This document shows positions 25,129-33,273 of a DNA stretch of 64,000 bases, piece by piece. The position numbers and the translations under genes are program-made. This DNA comes from an uncultured Acidobacteriota bacterium (GTDB lineage: Bacteria; Acidobacteriota; Vicinamibacteria; Fen-336), in the NCBI GenBank assembly GCA_902826455.1, contig CADEEV010000015.1:1-64000 (forward strand). Reading direction: 5' to 3'. A model generated the notes under the pieces. The model was not told the DNA's origin, ran no database searches, and saw nothing but the letters and a program-made list of their open reading frames with translations. Within the stretch, counting starts at the first letter, position 1, and the number at the start of each line of letters is the position of its first letter.

Positions 25129-25656
25129 ATGGAGCGCATCACCATCACCTACCGGCCGACGCAGGCGGACCTGATCCATGCCGCTCGAGCCTGGGAAGGC
25201 GAGCACTGGAAGCTGGCCCGCTACGTCGTGGCCGGACTCCTCGCGGCGTGTGGCGTGTTCGCTCTCACGCTCGGCCGGTGGTGGGGCGGCGTCTTCCTCG
25301 TGTTCGCGTTGGCGGAAGCGTTCAACCTCCTGCCGGCCGCCGTGATCCGAGCGATCCTGGAGTTTCGCATGAACCCCAAGTTCCGCGGCGAGTATCGCCT
25401 GACGCTGACTCCGGACGCCCTGCACTTCCAGACCTCGACGATCGACTCCACGCTGAAGTGGACGCTCTACTCGCGCGTCATCGAGACGCGGAAAGCCTTC
25501 GTCCTCGTCTACGGGACGGGCCTGTACACGGTCATCCCGAAACGCGCCCTGACCCCCGAGCAGACAGGGCCGGTTCGTGAGCTTCTCGAGCGCGTGCTAC
25601 TCGAGCGACATGCTGGCGACCAGCAGCTTCCCGTCGAGCCGCGGCGACCAGCGTAG
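25129..25656 (+). CDS. YcxB-like membrane protein
   Basis: A 175-residue protein starting ITITYRPTQADLIHA, followed by two transmembrane helices (about 35-75) and a C-terminal YcxB-like domain (EYRLTLTPDALHFQTSTID, LKWTLYSRVIETRKAFVLVYG). An alternative ATG at 25099 would add ten residues. The last roughly 60 bases overlap tail-to-tail with the convergent binding-protein gene, and the C-terminal 20 residues look like read-on beyond the natural domain end (LLERVLLER), so an ancestral stop may have been lost. Confidence 0.7.
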   Translation: MERITITYRPTQADLIHAARAWEGEHWKLARYVVAGLLAACGVFALTLGRWWGGVFLVFALAEAFNLLPAAVIRAILEFRMNPKFRGEYRLTLTPDALHFQTSTIDSTLKWTLYSRVIETRKAFVLVYGTGLYTVIPKRALTPEQTGPVRELLERVLLERHAGDQQLPVEPRRPA

Positions 25657-27081
25657 CCGCCGCGACACCGCGTACTGGTCGGCCTGCCGGTAGAGCGGAA
25701 CGATCGGCACGTCCTCCGCGAGCACGCTCATCACCTCGCGCAGCCGCGCGAGGCGGCGCTGGTCGTCCCCGATGCCGTCGCTGTCGTCGAGAAGGCGATC
25801 GAGGACCGCGTTGGAGTAGCCGGGATTGCAGCCGCCCCACTCGACGCCGCGGCTGTGCAGGCAGTCGCGCAGGAAGCTCGAGGCCTCGCCGGTCTCGAGG
25901 CGCCAGCCGAGGAGGTAGAACGGCACCCGGCCCGCCTCGAGCTCGGCCATCAGCACCGGCCACGTCGGCACTTCCATGCGCGCCCGGATCCCGACGCGCG
26001 CCAGCATCCCGCCCAGCGACGCGCGCACGGCGTCGGTCGAGGATCCCGGGCTCAGGGTCAGGGTCAGGTCGAGGCCGTTGGGATGGCCAGCGTCGGCGAG
26101 CAGACGGCGCGCCGCCTCGGGGTCGAAGCGGGCTCCGGGAAGGTCGGTCACGTGGCCGAACACGCCGGATGGCACGATCTGGTCGAGGGGCTCCGCACGG
26201 CCACCGAGGTCGGCCACCAGACGCGGGCGGTCGATCGCGAGGGAGATGGCACGGCGCACGCGGGGATCGGCGAGGGCGCCGCCCGTCGCCGGGCGCGAGT
26301 CGAACCAGAGGTAGTAGCTCGCGAGGCCGGCCCGCGAGGCGACACGAAAGCCGTCCGTCTTCTCGACCTCCGGGACGCGCGCCTCGGGCACCCAGCGCAG
26401 CAGGTCGACCGAGCGCTCGCGCAGCGCGCTCATGCGGTTGGCCGTCTCGGGGATCGACACGAAGCGCGCCTGGTCGATCGGCGCGCGGCCGCCCCAGTAG
26501 TCGTCGAAGGCGACCAGGGCCAGGGGCTCCCCCGGCTTCCACGAGCCGATGCGGTACGGGCCGGTGCCGATGCCGGGCTCCGGTGCGATGAGGACGTAGG
26601 CCAGGCGATTGAGCAGGAGTGGGTCGGGGTTCGCGGTCTCGATGCGCAGCGTGTCGCCGCCCACGACGGCGATCGACGCGATCGTGGAGAGCCGGCCGCG
26701 CAGGCGCGAGCCGACGCCGGTCCGGGCGCGCTCGAGGCCGGCGGCCGCGAGCTCGGCCGTCAGGGGCCGGCCGTCGTGGCAGCGCACGCCGGGCCGCAGG
26801 CGGAACAGCCACGTGGTCTCGTCGGGCGAGCTCCACTCCGCGGCGAGGGCCGGCACCACGCGCATCTCCGCGTCGAAGGTCACGAGCCCTTCGTAGACGT
26901 TGGAGAGCGTCGACTGCGTCAGGGCCTCGGCCACGAGGACGGGATCGAGGCCGGCGACCTCGCCCTCCTGGGCGATCGTCACGCGTCTCGGTTCCAGGCG
27001 CCGGCATCCGACGGCGTGGACGGCGAGGAGGCCGAACGCGGCGAGGCCCCGGGCGAAGCGGCCGGGAGGACGCCGGATCAG
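25597..27081 (-). CDS. orphan peptide/nickel-type ABC substrate-binding lipoprotein
   Basis: A 494-residue SBP_bac_5 (cluster C) solute-binding protein. The N-terminus is Arg-rich, then a hydrophobic core and a lipobox-like AVGC. The domain has ALTQSTLSNVYEGLVTFD, IGTGPYRIGSWKPGEPL, the DPRVRRAISLAIDRPRL signature and AEDVPIVPLYRQ. No ATG, GTG or TTG is in frame before the signal sequence. CTG at 27079-27081 overlaps the mqnC TGA (CTGA), mirroring the ATGA/GTGA overlaps elsewhere, so it is taken as start. No permease or ATPase genes are nearby. Placement at the end of the mqn operon is unusual. Confidence 0.8.
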   Translation of the reverse strand: MIRRPPGRFARGLAAFGLLAVHAVGCRRLEPRRVTIAQEGEVAGLDPVLVAEALTQSTLSNVYEGLVTFDAEMRVVPALAAEWSSPDETTWLFRLRPGVRCHDGRPLTAELAAAGLERARTGVGSRLRGRLSTIASIAVVGGDTLRIETANPDPLLLNRLAYVLIAPEPGIGTGPYRIGSWKPGEPLALVAFDDYWGGRAPIDQARFVSIPETANRMSALRERSVDLLRWVPEARVPEVEKTDGFRVASRAGLASYYLWFDSRPATGGALADPRVRRAISLAIDRPRLVADLGGRAEPLDQIVPSGVFGHVTDLPGARFDPEAARRLLADAGHPNGLDLTLTLSPGSSTDAVRASLGGMLARVGIRARMEVPTWPVLMAELEAGRVPFYLLGWRLETGEASSFLRDCLHSRGVEWGGCNPGYSNAVLDRLLDDSDGIGDDQRRLARLREVMSVLAEDVPIVPLYRQADQYAVSRRLRWSPRLDGKLLVASMSLE

Positions 27082-28214
27082 CCGGCGAGAGACGTGGCGG
27101 CTGCGGCGTGCGACGGAAGCGTGGGTGTTTCGTGTGTCCAGCAGAATGGATCGCCGACGATTTCGTAATGCATCGTCCGCCGTTTGGGGACGAAGCCGGC
27201 GTCCTGAATGTTCCGCGCAATCTCCGCTTCCGTGAGCCGGAAGTGCGCGCCTGCGGCCGAAACCACGTTCTCCTCGATCATCAGGCTGCCGAAGTCGTTG
27301 GCCCCGAAGCGCAGGGAGATCTGCCCGATCTTCCCGCCCTGGGTCACCCACGAGGCCTGGACGCTCGGGAAGTTGTCGAGCATCAGCCGGGCCACGGCCA
27401 GCGTGCGGAGGTACTGGAACGAGGTCAGCTCGTCCCCCGCCATCGCCGTGTTCTCGGGCTGGAAGGTCCATGCGATGAAGGCCGTGAAGCCGTGGGTCCG
27501 GTCCTGCAGGTCGCGCAGGTGGAGCAGGTGCTCGACCCGCTCCTCGACCGTCTCCACATGACCGAACATCATCGTCGCGGTGGTTTTCATTCCCAGGGCG
27601 TGGGCGGTCTCCATGACCTCGAGCCAGTCGGCGGTCGAGCCCTTCCAGGCCCCGATCGCGTTGCGCACGCGGTCGGAGAGGATCTCGGCGCCGCCGCCGG
27701 GGATCGAGTCGAGGCCGGCCGCCTGCAGGCGCTCGAGGCTCTGGCGCGTCGTGAGGCTCGAGACCTTGTTGATGTGCTTCACCTCGGCCGGCGACAGGCC
27801 GTGGATCCAGAGCTGCGGGTAGGTCGCCTTCATCCAGCGGAACAGCTCTTCGTAGTACTCGATGCCGAGGTCGGGATGCAGGCCGCCCTGGAGCAGGATC
27901 TGGTTGCCGCCGAGGGCGAGCGTCTCCTCGATCTTCTGCGCGAGCTGCGGCTTCGTGAGCAGGTAGCCCTCCTTCGAGGGCAGGTCGCGATAGAAGGCGC
28001 AGAACGCGCACTGGGCGGTGCACACGTTCGTGTAGTTGATGTTGCGGTCGATGATGTACGTCACGACGCCTTCGGGATGCAGGCGCTCGCGCACCGCGTC
28101 GGCCAGGGCGCCCAGCTCGAGCAGCTCGCCGTCCCTGGCGAGGGCGACGCCCTCTTCGCGGGACAGCCGCTCCCCGGCCAGCACCTTGCGTCGTGTCGTG
28201 TCAGCGATCGCCAT
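27078..28214 (-). CDS. mqnC: cyclic dehypoxanthine futalosine synthase MqnC
   Basis: A 378-residue radical-SAM enzyme of the futalosine menaquinone pathway. It cyclises dehypoxanthine futalosine. The [4Fe-4S] triad is CTAQCAFC (about residues 65-72), preceded by IDRNINYTNVC. Further conserved parts are ILLQGGLHPDLGIEYYEE, LSPAEVKHINKVS, DSIPGGGAEILSDRVR and TFQPENTAM. It overlaps the end of mqnA by 14 bases. It is homologous to MqnE but has the MqnC-type motifs. Confidence 0.95.
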   Translation of the reverse strand: MAIADTTRRKVLAGERLSREEGVALARDGELLELGALADAVRERLHPEGVVTYIIDRNINYTNVCTAQCAFCAFYRDLPSKEGYLLTKPQLAQKIEETLALGGNQILLQGGLHPDLGIEYYEELFRWMKATYPQLWIHGLSPAEVKHINKVSSLTTRQSLERLQAAGLDSIPGGGAEILSDRVRNAIGAWKGSTADWLEVMETAHALGMKTTATMMFGHVETVEERVEHLLHLRDLQDRTHGFTAFIAWTFQPENTAMAGDELTSFQYLRTLAVARLMLDNFPSVQASWVTQGGKIGQISLRFGANDFGSLMIEENVVSAAGAHFRLTEAEIARNIQDAGFVPKRRTMHYEIVGDPFCWTHETPTLPSHAAAATSLAG

Positions 28215-28986
28215 AGAACCTCAGCTCCGGCACCCGCCCGATCAGCCCGAGAGCGTGGGCGCGCCGGTAGAACTCGTCGAGACCCGCCTGCTCCTCCGGA
28301 CCGAGTCCGAAGGCGATGTTGTCGCGCAGGTAGCTCTCGTTCTCGCGGGCGCGTCCGGGACCCTGGGCATTATAGGACGCGGCGATCTGCGATATCTCAG
28401 AGCGGCCCCGGGCGAGCGCTGCCTGGAGCCGCGTGACGTCGTCGACGCTCACGGCGCCGGGCCGGCCCGCCCAGAACGCGAACACGAAGGGCCTGCCGGT
28501 GAGGGCCACCCAGGCTTCGCCCAGGTCGACGCGGGTGAGGCCTTCGGGGGCCGCGTAGAGCGCGGGATCGCCGATGACGAGGGCGGCGTCGGCCGCCTCC
28601 ATCATCTCGGGAAGGCGCGGGCCCATGGCGACGAACTCCGGATCGCGACCGAGGCGCTCGCGCAGCACGATCTTCGACAGGCTGACGCTGGTGCGGCTCG
28701 AGGTGTCGAGGGCCACGCGCCGGATGTCCTCGAAGCGGCCGCGGTGGAACAGCACCACGGATCGCACGGCGCCGCGACTGCCGATCGCGATGCCCGGCAC
28801 GATCGCGTAGTCCCCCGCCGCGTACTCGATCGACGGGATCATGCCGAGGTCCACCTCGCCCGCGTGGAGCATCTGGGCCACGCGCGACGGCACGTCGCGC
28901 GTGATCTCGAAGCGAGGATCCTCGACGAGGCCCCGGATGATCGGCTCGACGTTGAGGTACGAGACGACCCCGAGTCGGAGCGTCAC
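28201..28986 (-). CDS. mqnA: chorismate dehydratase MqnA
   Basis: A 261-residue periplasmic-binding-protein-fold enzyme converting chorismate to 3-enolpyruvylbenzoate. Family features: RLGVVSYLNVEPI at the start, DLGMIPSIEYAAG, the DTSSRTSVSLSKIVL segment, ALVIGDPAL and DLGEAWVALTGRPFVFAFWAG. GTG start (28984-28986) overlaps the mqnE stop, and the C-terminal end overlaps mqnC, so the three mqn genes form one tightly coupled unit. Confidence 0.95.
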   Translation of the reverse strand: MTLRLGVVSYLNVEPIIRGLVEDPRFEITRDVPSRVAQMLHAGEVDLGMIPSIEYAAGDYAIVPGIAIGSRGAVRSVVLFHRGRFEDIRRVALDTSSRTSVSLSKIVLRERLGRDPEFVAMGPRLPEMMEAADAALVIGDPALYAAPEGLTRVDLGEAWVALTGRPFVFAFWAGRPGAVSVDDVTRLQAALARGRSEISQIAASYNAQGPGRARENESYLRDNIAFGLGPEEQAGLDEFYRRAHALGLIGRVPELRFYGDR

Positions 28987-30089
28987 CACTCCTTGACGAC
29001 GTTGAAGACCGTGTCGCGCTCGATCGGGCGACGACCGGCCTCGCGCACCAGGCGCACCAGCTCGTGGACGGTCATCGACTGGGCGGTCGGCGCGCCCGCG
29101 TCGTGGGCGATCTTCTCCTCGGTCACGGTGCCGTCGATGTCGTCGGCTCCGAAGGAGAGCCCGACCTGCGCGAGGCGCGGGCCGATCATGATCCAGTAGG
29201 ACTTGATGTGCGGGAAGTTGTGGAGCATCAGGCGGCCCACGGCGATCGCCTTCAGGTCCTCGAAGCCCGTGGTCTCGGGCAGCTTCATGGCCGGCGCTTC
29301 CCAGGGCTGGAAGGCGAGCGGGATGTAGGTGACGAAGCCGCCGGTCTCGTCCTGCAGCTCGCGCAGCTTCACGAGGTGGTCGACGCGGTCCTCGACGCTC
29401 TCGACGTGGCCGTAGAGCATGGTCGCGTTGGTGGGGATGCCCTGGCGGTGCGCCTCGCGCATCACCGCGAGCCACTGGGGGCCGTCGGCCTTGCCCTGGA
29501 TGATCTTGTCGCGCGTCTCCTTCGCGAAGATCTCGGCGCCGCCGCCGGGCATGGAGTCGAGCCCGGCCTCCTTGAGCTCGGCCAGCACCTTCTCGACGCT
29601 CATCCGGTACAGGCGGTGGAAGAAGAAGATCTCGACGGCCGTGAAGGCCTTCAGGTGGATGTCGGGGCGGATGCGCTTGATGCCCCGCACCATGTCGAGG
29701 AAGTAGGACCAGGGCAGCGTCGGGTGGAGCCCGCCGACGATGTGGACCTCGCGCACCGTCTTCGGCAGGGCCTCGACGTTCGCGAAGATCTCGGGCAGCC
29801 CCATCGTGTAGCCGCGCGCTTCGTTCGGCTTCGCGGCGAACGCGCAGAAGTCGCAGGTCGCGACGCACACGTTCGTGTGGTTGATGTGGGTGTTCCACAC
29901 GAAGTAGGCCGCGTCGCCGTGGCGCTGCTCGCGCACGTGGTTCGCGAGCTGGCCGAGGCCGATGAGGTCGTGGGTCTTGTAGAGCGCGACGCCGTCCTCG
30001 AAGGACAAGCGCTTGCCGGTCAGGACTTTGTCGCGAATCGGCTCGAGGGTCCGGTCGCGCAGCGGGGTCTCGATGAGAGCAGTGGCCAT
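28983..30089 (-). CDS. mqnE: aminofutalosine synthase MqnE
   Basis: A 368-residue radical-SAM enzyme joining 3-enolpyruvylbenzoate to adenosine. The cluster motif is CVATCDFC, preceded by NTHINHTNVC. VHIVGGLHPTLPWSYF, DSMPGGGAEIFAKETRD, ATMLYGHVESVEDRV and PLAFQPWEAPAM are family signatures. The start MATALIETPLRD matches the usual family N-terminus; an ATG at 30111-30113 would add eight residues and reach into the UbiD-gene promoter region. No ribosome site is evident. First gene of mqnE-mqnA-mqnC-SBP. Confidence 0.94.
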   Translation of the reverse strand: MATALIETPLRDRTLEPIRDKVLTGKRLSFEDGVALYKTHDLIGLGQLANHVREQRHGDAAYFVWNTHINHTNVCVATCDFCAFAAKPNEARGYTMGLPEIFANVEALPKTVREVHIVGGLHPTLPWSYFLDMVRGIKRIRPDIHLKAFTAVEIFFFHRLYRMSVEKVLAELKEAGLDSMPGGGAEIFAKETRDKIIQGKADGPQWLAVMREAHRQGIPTNATMLYGHVESVEDRVDHLVKLRELQDETGGFVTYIPLAFQPWEAPAMKLPETTGFEDLKAIAVGRLMLHNFPHIKSYWIMIGPRLAQVGLSFGADDIDGTVTEEKIAHDAGAPTAQSMTVHELVRLVREAGRRPIERDTVFNVVKEW

Positions 30090-30138
30090 AGGAATAGACG
30101 AGGAGCGTACCATCCGAAAAGTGCCGTGGGCAAACGGT

Positions 30139-30144
30139 TAGAAT
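30139..30144 (+). promoter_or_regulatory. -10 box for the UbiD-family gene
   Basis: TAGAAT ten bases before the ATG at 30155, with no ribosome site between. It favours the MSFPDLR start over the ATG at 30143, which overlaps the box itself. Confidence 0.5.
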
Positions 30145-30154
30145 GCCGCGGCCC

Positions 30155-31963
30155 ATGAGCTTTCCCGACCTGCGCGCGTTCCTCGACCGGCTCCGGCGCG
30201 ACGGAGACCTGGCCGTCGTGGACGCGCCGGTGTCGGCGAACCTCGAGGCGTCCGAGATCCATCGTCGCGTCGTGGCCGCCGGCGGGCCGGCGCTGCTCTT
30301 CACGCGCGTCCAAGGAGCCGACTTCCCGCTCGTCACGAACCTCTTCGGCACCGCGCGGCGCGCGGAGCTCGCGTTCGGCGAGCGGCCAGGCCGCCTGATC
30401 AAGCGCCTCGTCGGCCTGGCCGAGACGCTGCTGCCGCCCACGGCCGGGAAGCTCTGGGGCGCCCGGGACGTGGCCGGCGAGCTCCTGCGCGTCGGGTTGT
30501 CCTCCCGCAGCCGCGGGCCGGTGACCGAGGTCGTCACGACCGACGTCCGGCTCGACCGCCTGCCGGCCCTCACGACCTGGCCCGAGGACGGCGGCCCGTT
30601 CGTGACCCTGCCGCTCGTCTACACCGAGCCGCCCGACGGCCGCGGCGCCCCCAACCTCGGCATGTACCGGCTGCACGTCCACGACGCCCGCACCACCGGC
30701 ATGCACTGGCAGATCGGCAAGGGCGGCGGCTTCCACCATGCCGTGGCCGAGGCCCGCAACGAGCCGCTGCCGGTCACCGTGTTCCTGGGCGGGCCGCCGG
30801 CGCTGATCCTCGCGGCGATCGCTCCGCTGCCCGAGAACCTGCCCGAGCTGATGCTCGCATCGCTGATCGCGGGCGAGCGCATCGCGCGCTGCCCGGGTCC
30901 GGGCGCCCACCCGCTCGTGGCCAGCGCCGAGTTCGCGCTGATCGGCCGCGTCCCGCCCAAGGTCCGGCGCCCCGAAGGCCCGTTCGGCGATCACTACGGC
31001 TACTACTCCCTCCGTCACGACTACCCGGTGTTCGAGATCTCGCACCTTGCCCACCGGCGCGACGCGATCTACCCGGCGACGGTCGTGGGAAAGCCGCGCC
31101 AGGAGGACTTCTTCATCGGCGACCTGTTGCAGGAGCTGCTGTCGCCGCTGTTCCCGCTCGTGATGCCGGGCGTGCGCCAGCTCTGGTCCTACGGCGAGAC
31201 CGGCTACCACTCCCTGGCGGCCGCCGTCGTGCGCGAGCGCTACCGGCGCGAGGCCCTGGCGAGCGCCTTCCGCATCCTGGGCGAAGGCCAGCTCTCGCTC
31301 ACCAAGTTCCTGCTGGTCACGGATCGCCCGGTGGATCTCAAGGACTTCCGGGCGACCCTCGAGCACGTGCTGGCCCGGACGCGCCCCGAGACCGACCTCT
31401 ACGTGCTCTCGAACACCTCGATGGACACGCTCGACTACACGGGCCCCAAGGTGAACGAGGGCTCGAAGGGCGTCTGGCTCGGCCTTGGCGACACGGTGCG
31501 CGAGCTGCCCCGCGAGTTCCGGGGGACGCCGCCGCCCGAGGTCCGGGACGTCCGGGTGTTCTGCGGGGGCTGCCTGGTCGTGGGCGGGCCGCCGTTCGGC
31601 GACGATCCCGGCGCCGCGGAGCGACTGGCCGCCCATCCGGCCTTCGCGGGCTGGCCGCTCCTCGTCCTGACCGACGAGCCGGCCCGGGCGGCCCGCAGCC
31701 CGATGAACTTCCTGTGGACCACGTTCACGCGCTTCGAGCCGGCCCGGGACATCCACGCCGCGGCCCGCCGCATCGACCGCAACCACCTGGCCTTCGAGGC
31801 GCCGATCCTGATCGACGCGCGCCTCAAGCCGGGCTTCCCGGGCGAGCTCACCTGTCGCGAGGACGTGGCCCGGCAGGTGGGCCGGCGCTGGACGGAGTAC
31901 TTCCCGACGGGCCGCGTCGAGATGGGCGACTCCGAGGCGGCCCATCTCGACAAACCCCAATAA
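30155..31963 (+). CDS. UbiD-family prenylated-FMN decarboxylase (menaquinone pathway candidate)
   Basis: A 602-residue UbiD/MqnL-type reversible decarboxylase. The N-terminus MSFPDLRAFLDRL is typical. Conserved parts include PLVYTEPPDGRGAPNLGMYR, GMHWQIGKGG, ASAEFALIGRVPP, RRPEGPFGDHYGYYS and the HLDYT-like end of the active-site domain. It needs prenyl-FMN from a UbiX partner, which is not in the window. It lies divergent from mqnE and, with the UbiA-like gene at 11.1 kb, would complete the late futalosine route (naphthoate prenylation and decarboxylation). Confidence 0.9.
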   Translation: MSFPDLRAFLDRLRRDGDLAVVDAPVSANLEASEIHRRVVAAGGPALLFTRVQGADFPLVTNLFGTARRAELAFGERPGRLIKRLVGLAETLLPPTAGKLWGARDVAGELLRVGLSSRSRGPVTEVVTTDVRLDRLPALTTWPEDGGPFVTLPLVYTEPPDGRGAPNLGMYRLHVHDARTTGMHWQIGKGGGFHHAVAEARNEPLPVTVFLGGPPALILAAIAPLPENLPELMLASLIAGERIARCPGPGAHPLVASAEFALIGRVPPKVRRPEGPFGDHYGYYSLRHDYPVFEISHLAHRRDAIYPATVVGKPRQEDFFIGDLLQELLSPLFPLVMPGVRQLWSYGETGYHSLAAAVVRERYRREALASAFRILGEGQLSLTKFLLVTDRPVDLKDFRATLEHVLARTRPETDLYVLSNTSMDTLDYTGPKVNEGSKGVWLGLGDTVRELPREFRGTPPPEVRDVRVFCGGCLVVGGPPFGDDPGAAERLAAHPAFAGWPLLVLTDEPARAARSPMNFLWTTFTRFEPARDIHAAARRIDRNHLAFEAPILIDARLKPGFPGELTCREDVARQVGRRWTEYFPTGRVEMGDSEAAHLDKPQ

Positions 31964-31967
31964 ATGC

Positions 31968-31995
31968 TTGACGTTGCGAGCGTCGTCCGTATACT
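31968..31995 (+). promoter_or_regulatory. sigma-70-type promoter of the M23 peptidase gene
   Basis: TTGACG (31968-31973), a 16-base spacer and TATACT (31990-31995) form the best promoter in the window. The predicted transcription start falls within a few bases of the TTG start codon at 32007, so the mRNA would be leaderless or nearly so. Confidence 0.65.
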
Positions 31996-32006
31996 AGGCG
32001 ACTAGC

Positions 32007-33263
32007 TTGAAGCACCTGATCTGCGCCCTGGGCGCCCTTCTCATGCTGCTGCTCCCCACGCGCTTCGCCCACTGGGCGGAGGACGTGCCGCAGCGCGTGG
32101 CCGTGGCCGCCGCGGCCGAGCCCCTGAAGATCCTCAAGGGCACGATCGGCCGGAACGAGACGCTGGCCCGGGCCCTCGACGGCACCCTGAAGCGCACCGA
32201 CATCCACCACCTGGTGGAGTCCGCGCGGCCGGTCTACGACCTCGCCCGGCTCTCGGTCGGCCATCCCTTCGGCATCGCGATCGCCCCCGACGGGCTGCTG
32301 CGCACGTTCACGTACGGCATCGACGAGCTGCGCACGCTCCGGGTCACGCGGCAGGGCGACGCCCTCGAGGCCCAGGTCCTGACCCGCAGCTACGAGACCA
32401 AGGTCACGACGCTGTCGGGAACGATCACGTCGAGCCTGTTCGGCGCCGTCACCGACGCGGGCGAAGAGGACCAGCTCGCCCTCGACCTGGCCGACATCTT
32501 CGCCTGGGACGTGGACTTCAACACCGAGCTGCAGCGCGGGGACACCTTCCGGGTGGCGGTGCCGAAGCTCTCGGTGGACGGCCGCTTCATCAAGTACGGC
32601 CCGATCGTGTCGGCGGAGTTCGTGCGCGGCGGCCGCACCCTGCGCGCGGTGCGCTTCGAGCGCGCGGCGGGCGACGCCGGCTACTACAACCCCGAGGGCA
32701 CCCCGCTGCGCAAGGCGTTCCTGCGCTCGCCGCTGCGCTTCACGCGCATCAGCTCGGGCTTCACGGCGCGCCGCCTGCACCCGGTACTGCACACCGTGCG
32801 GGCCCACTTCGGCATCGACTTCGCGGCGCCCACGGGCACGCCGGTGAGCGCCTCGGGCGACGGGCTCGTGACGTCGGCGGGCTGGGCGGGCGGCTACGGC
32901 AAGAGCGTGCGGATCCGCCACGCGAACGGCTTCGAGACCCTCTACGGCCACCTCTCGCGCATCGACGTCCGGGCCGGCCAGCGGGTGAGCCAAGGTACGC
33001 GGATCGGCGCCGTGGGACAGACCGGCCTCGCCACGGGCCCGCACCTCGACTACCGGATGGTCCAGAACGGCACCTTCGTGAACCCGTTCCGGGCCCAGAC
33101 GCCGCCCGCCGAGCCCATCGACGCCGACGAGCGGCCGGCCTTCGAGGCCGCGACCTCGCAGGCCCTGGGGCTGCTCGACGGCCAGGCGCCCCGGCCGACG
33201 CAGCTCGCGGGCACGACGCTCCTGTCGGCTCCCGCCCTCTACACCCTTCCCCAGCGCCCCTGA
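32007..33263 (+). CDS. M23 family metallopeptidase
   Basis: A 418-residue exported or membrane-anchored LytM-type peptidase acting on peptidoglycan cross-links. An N-terminal hydrophobic signal (LICALGALLMLLLP) is followed by an OapA/LysM-like region (about 40-230) and the M23 domain (about 265-370). Metal ligands are seen in RAHFGIDFAAPTGTP (His and Asp) and GPHLDYRM; the catalytic His is in LYGHLSRI. The start is TTG at 32007 just after a strong promoter. The C-terminal tail is Ala/Pro-rich. Confidence 0.88.
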   Translation: MKHLICALGALLMLLLPTRFAHWAEDVPQRVAVAAAAEPLKILKGTIGRNETLARALDGTLKRTDIHHLVESARPVYDLARLSVGHPFGIAIAPDGLLRTFTYGIDELRTLRVTRQGDALEAQVLTRSYETKVTTLSGTITSSLFGAVTDAGEEDQLALDLADIFAWDVDFNTELQRGDTFRVAVPKLSVDGRFIKYGPIVSAEFVRGGRTLRAVRFERAAGDAGYYNPEGTPLRKAFLRSPLRFTRISSGFTARRLHPVLHTVRAHFGIDFAAPTGTPVSASGDGLVTSAGWAGGYGKSVRIRHANGFETLYGHLSRIDVRAGQRVSQGTRIGAVGQTGLATGPHLDYRMVQNGTFVNPFRAQTPPAEPIDADERPAFEAATSQALGLLDGQAPRPTQLAGTTLLSAPALYTLPQRP

Positions 33264-33273
33264 GGATCGCTCC

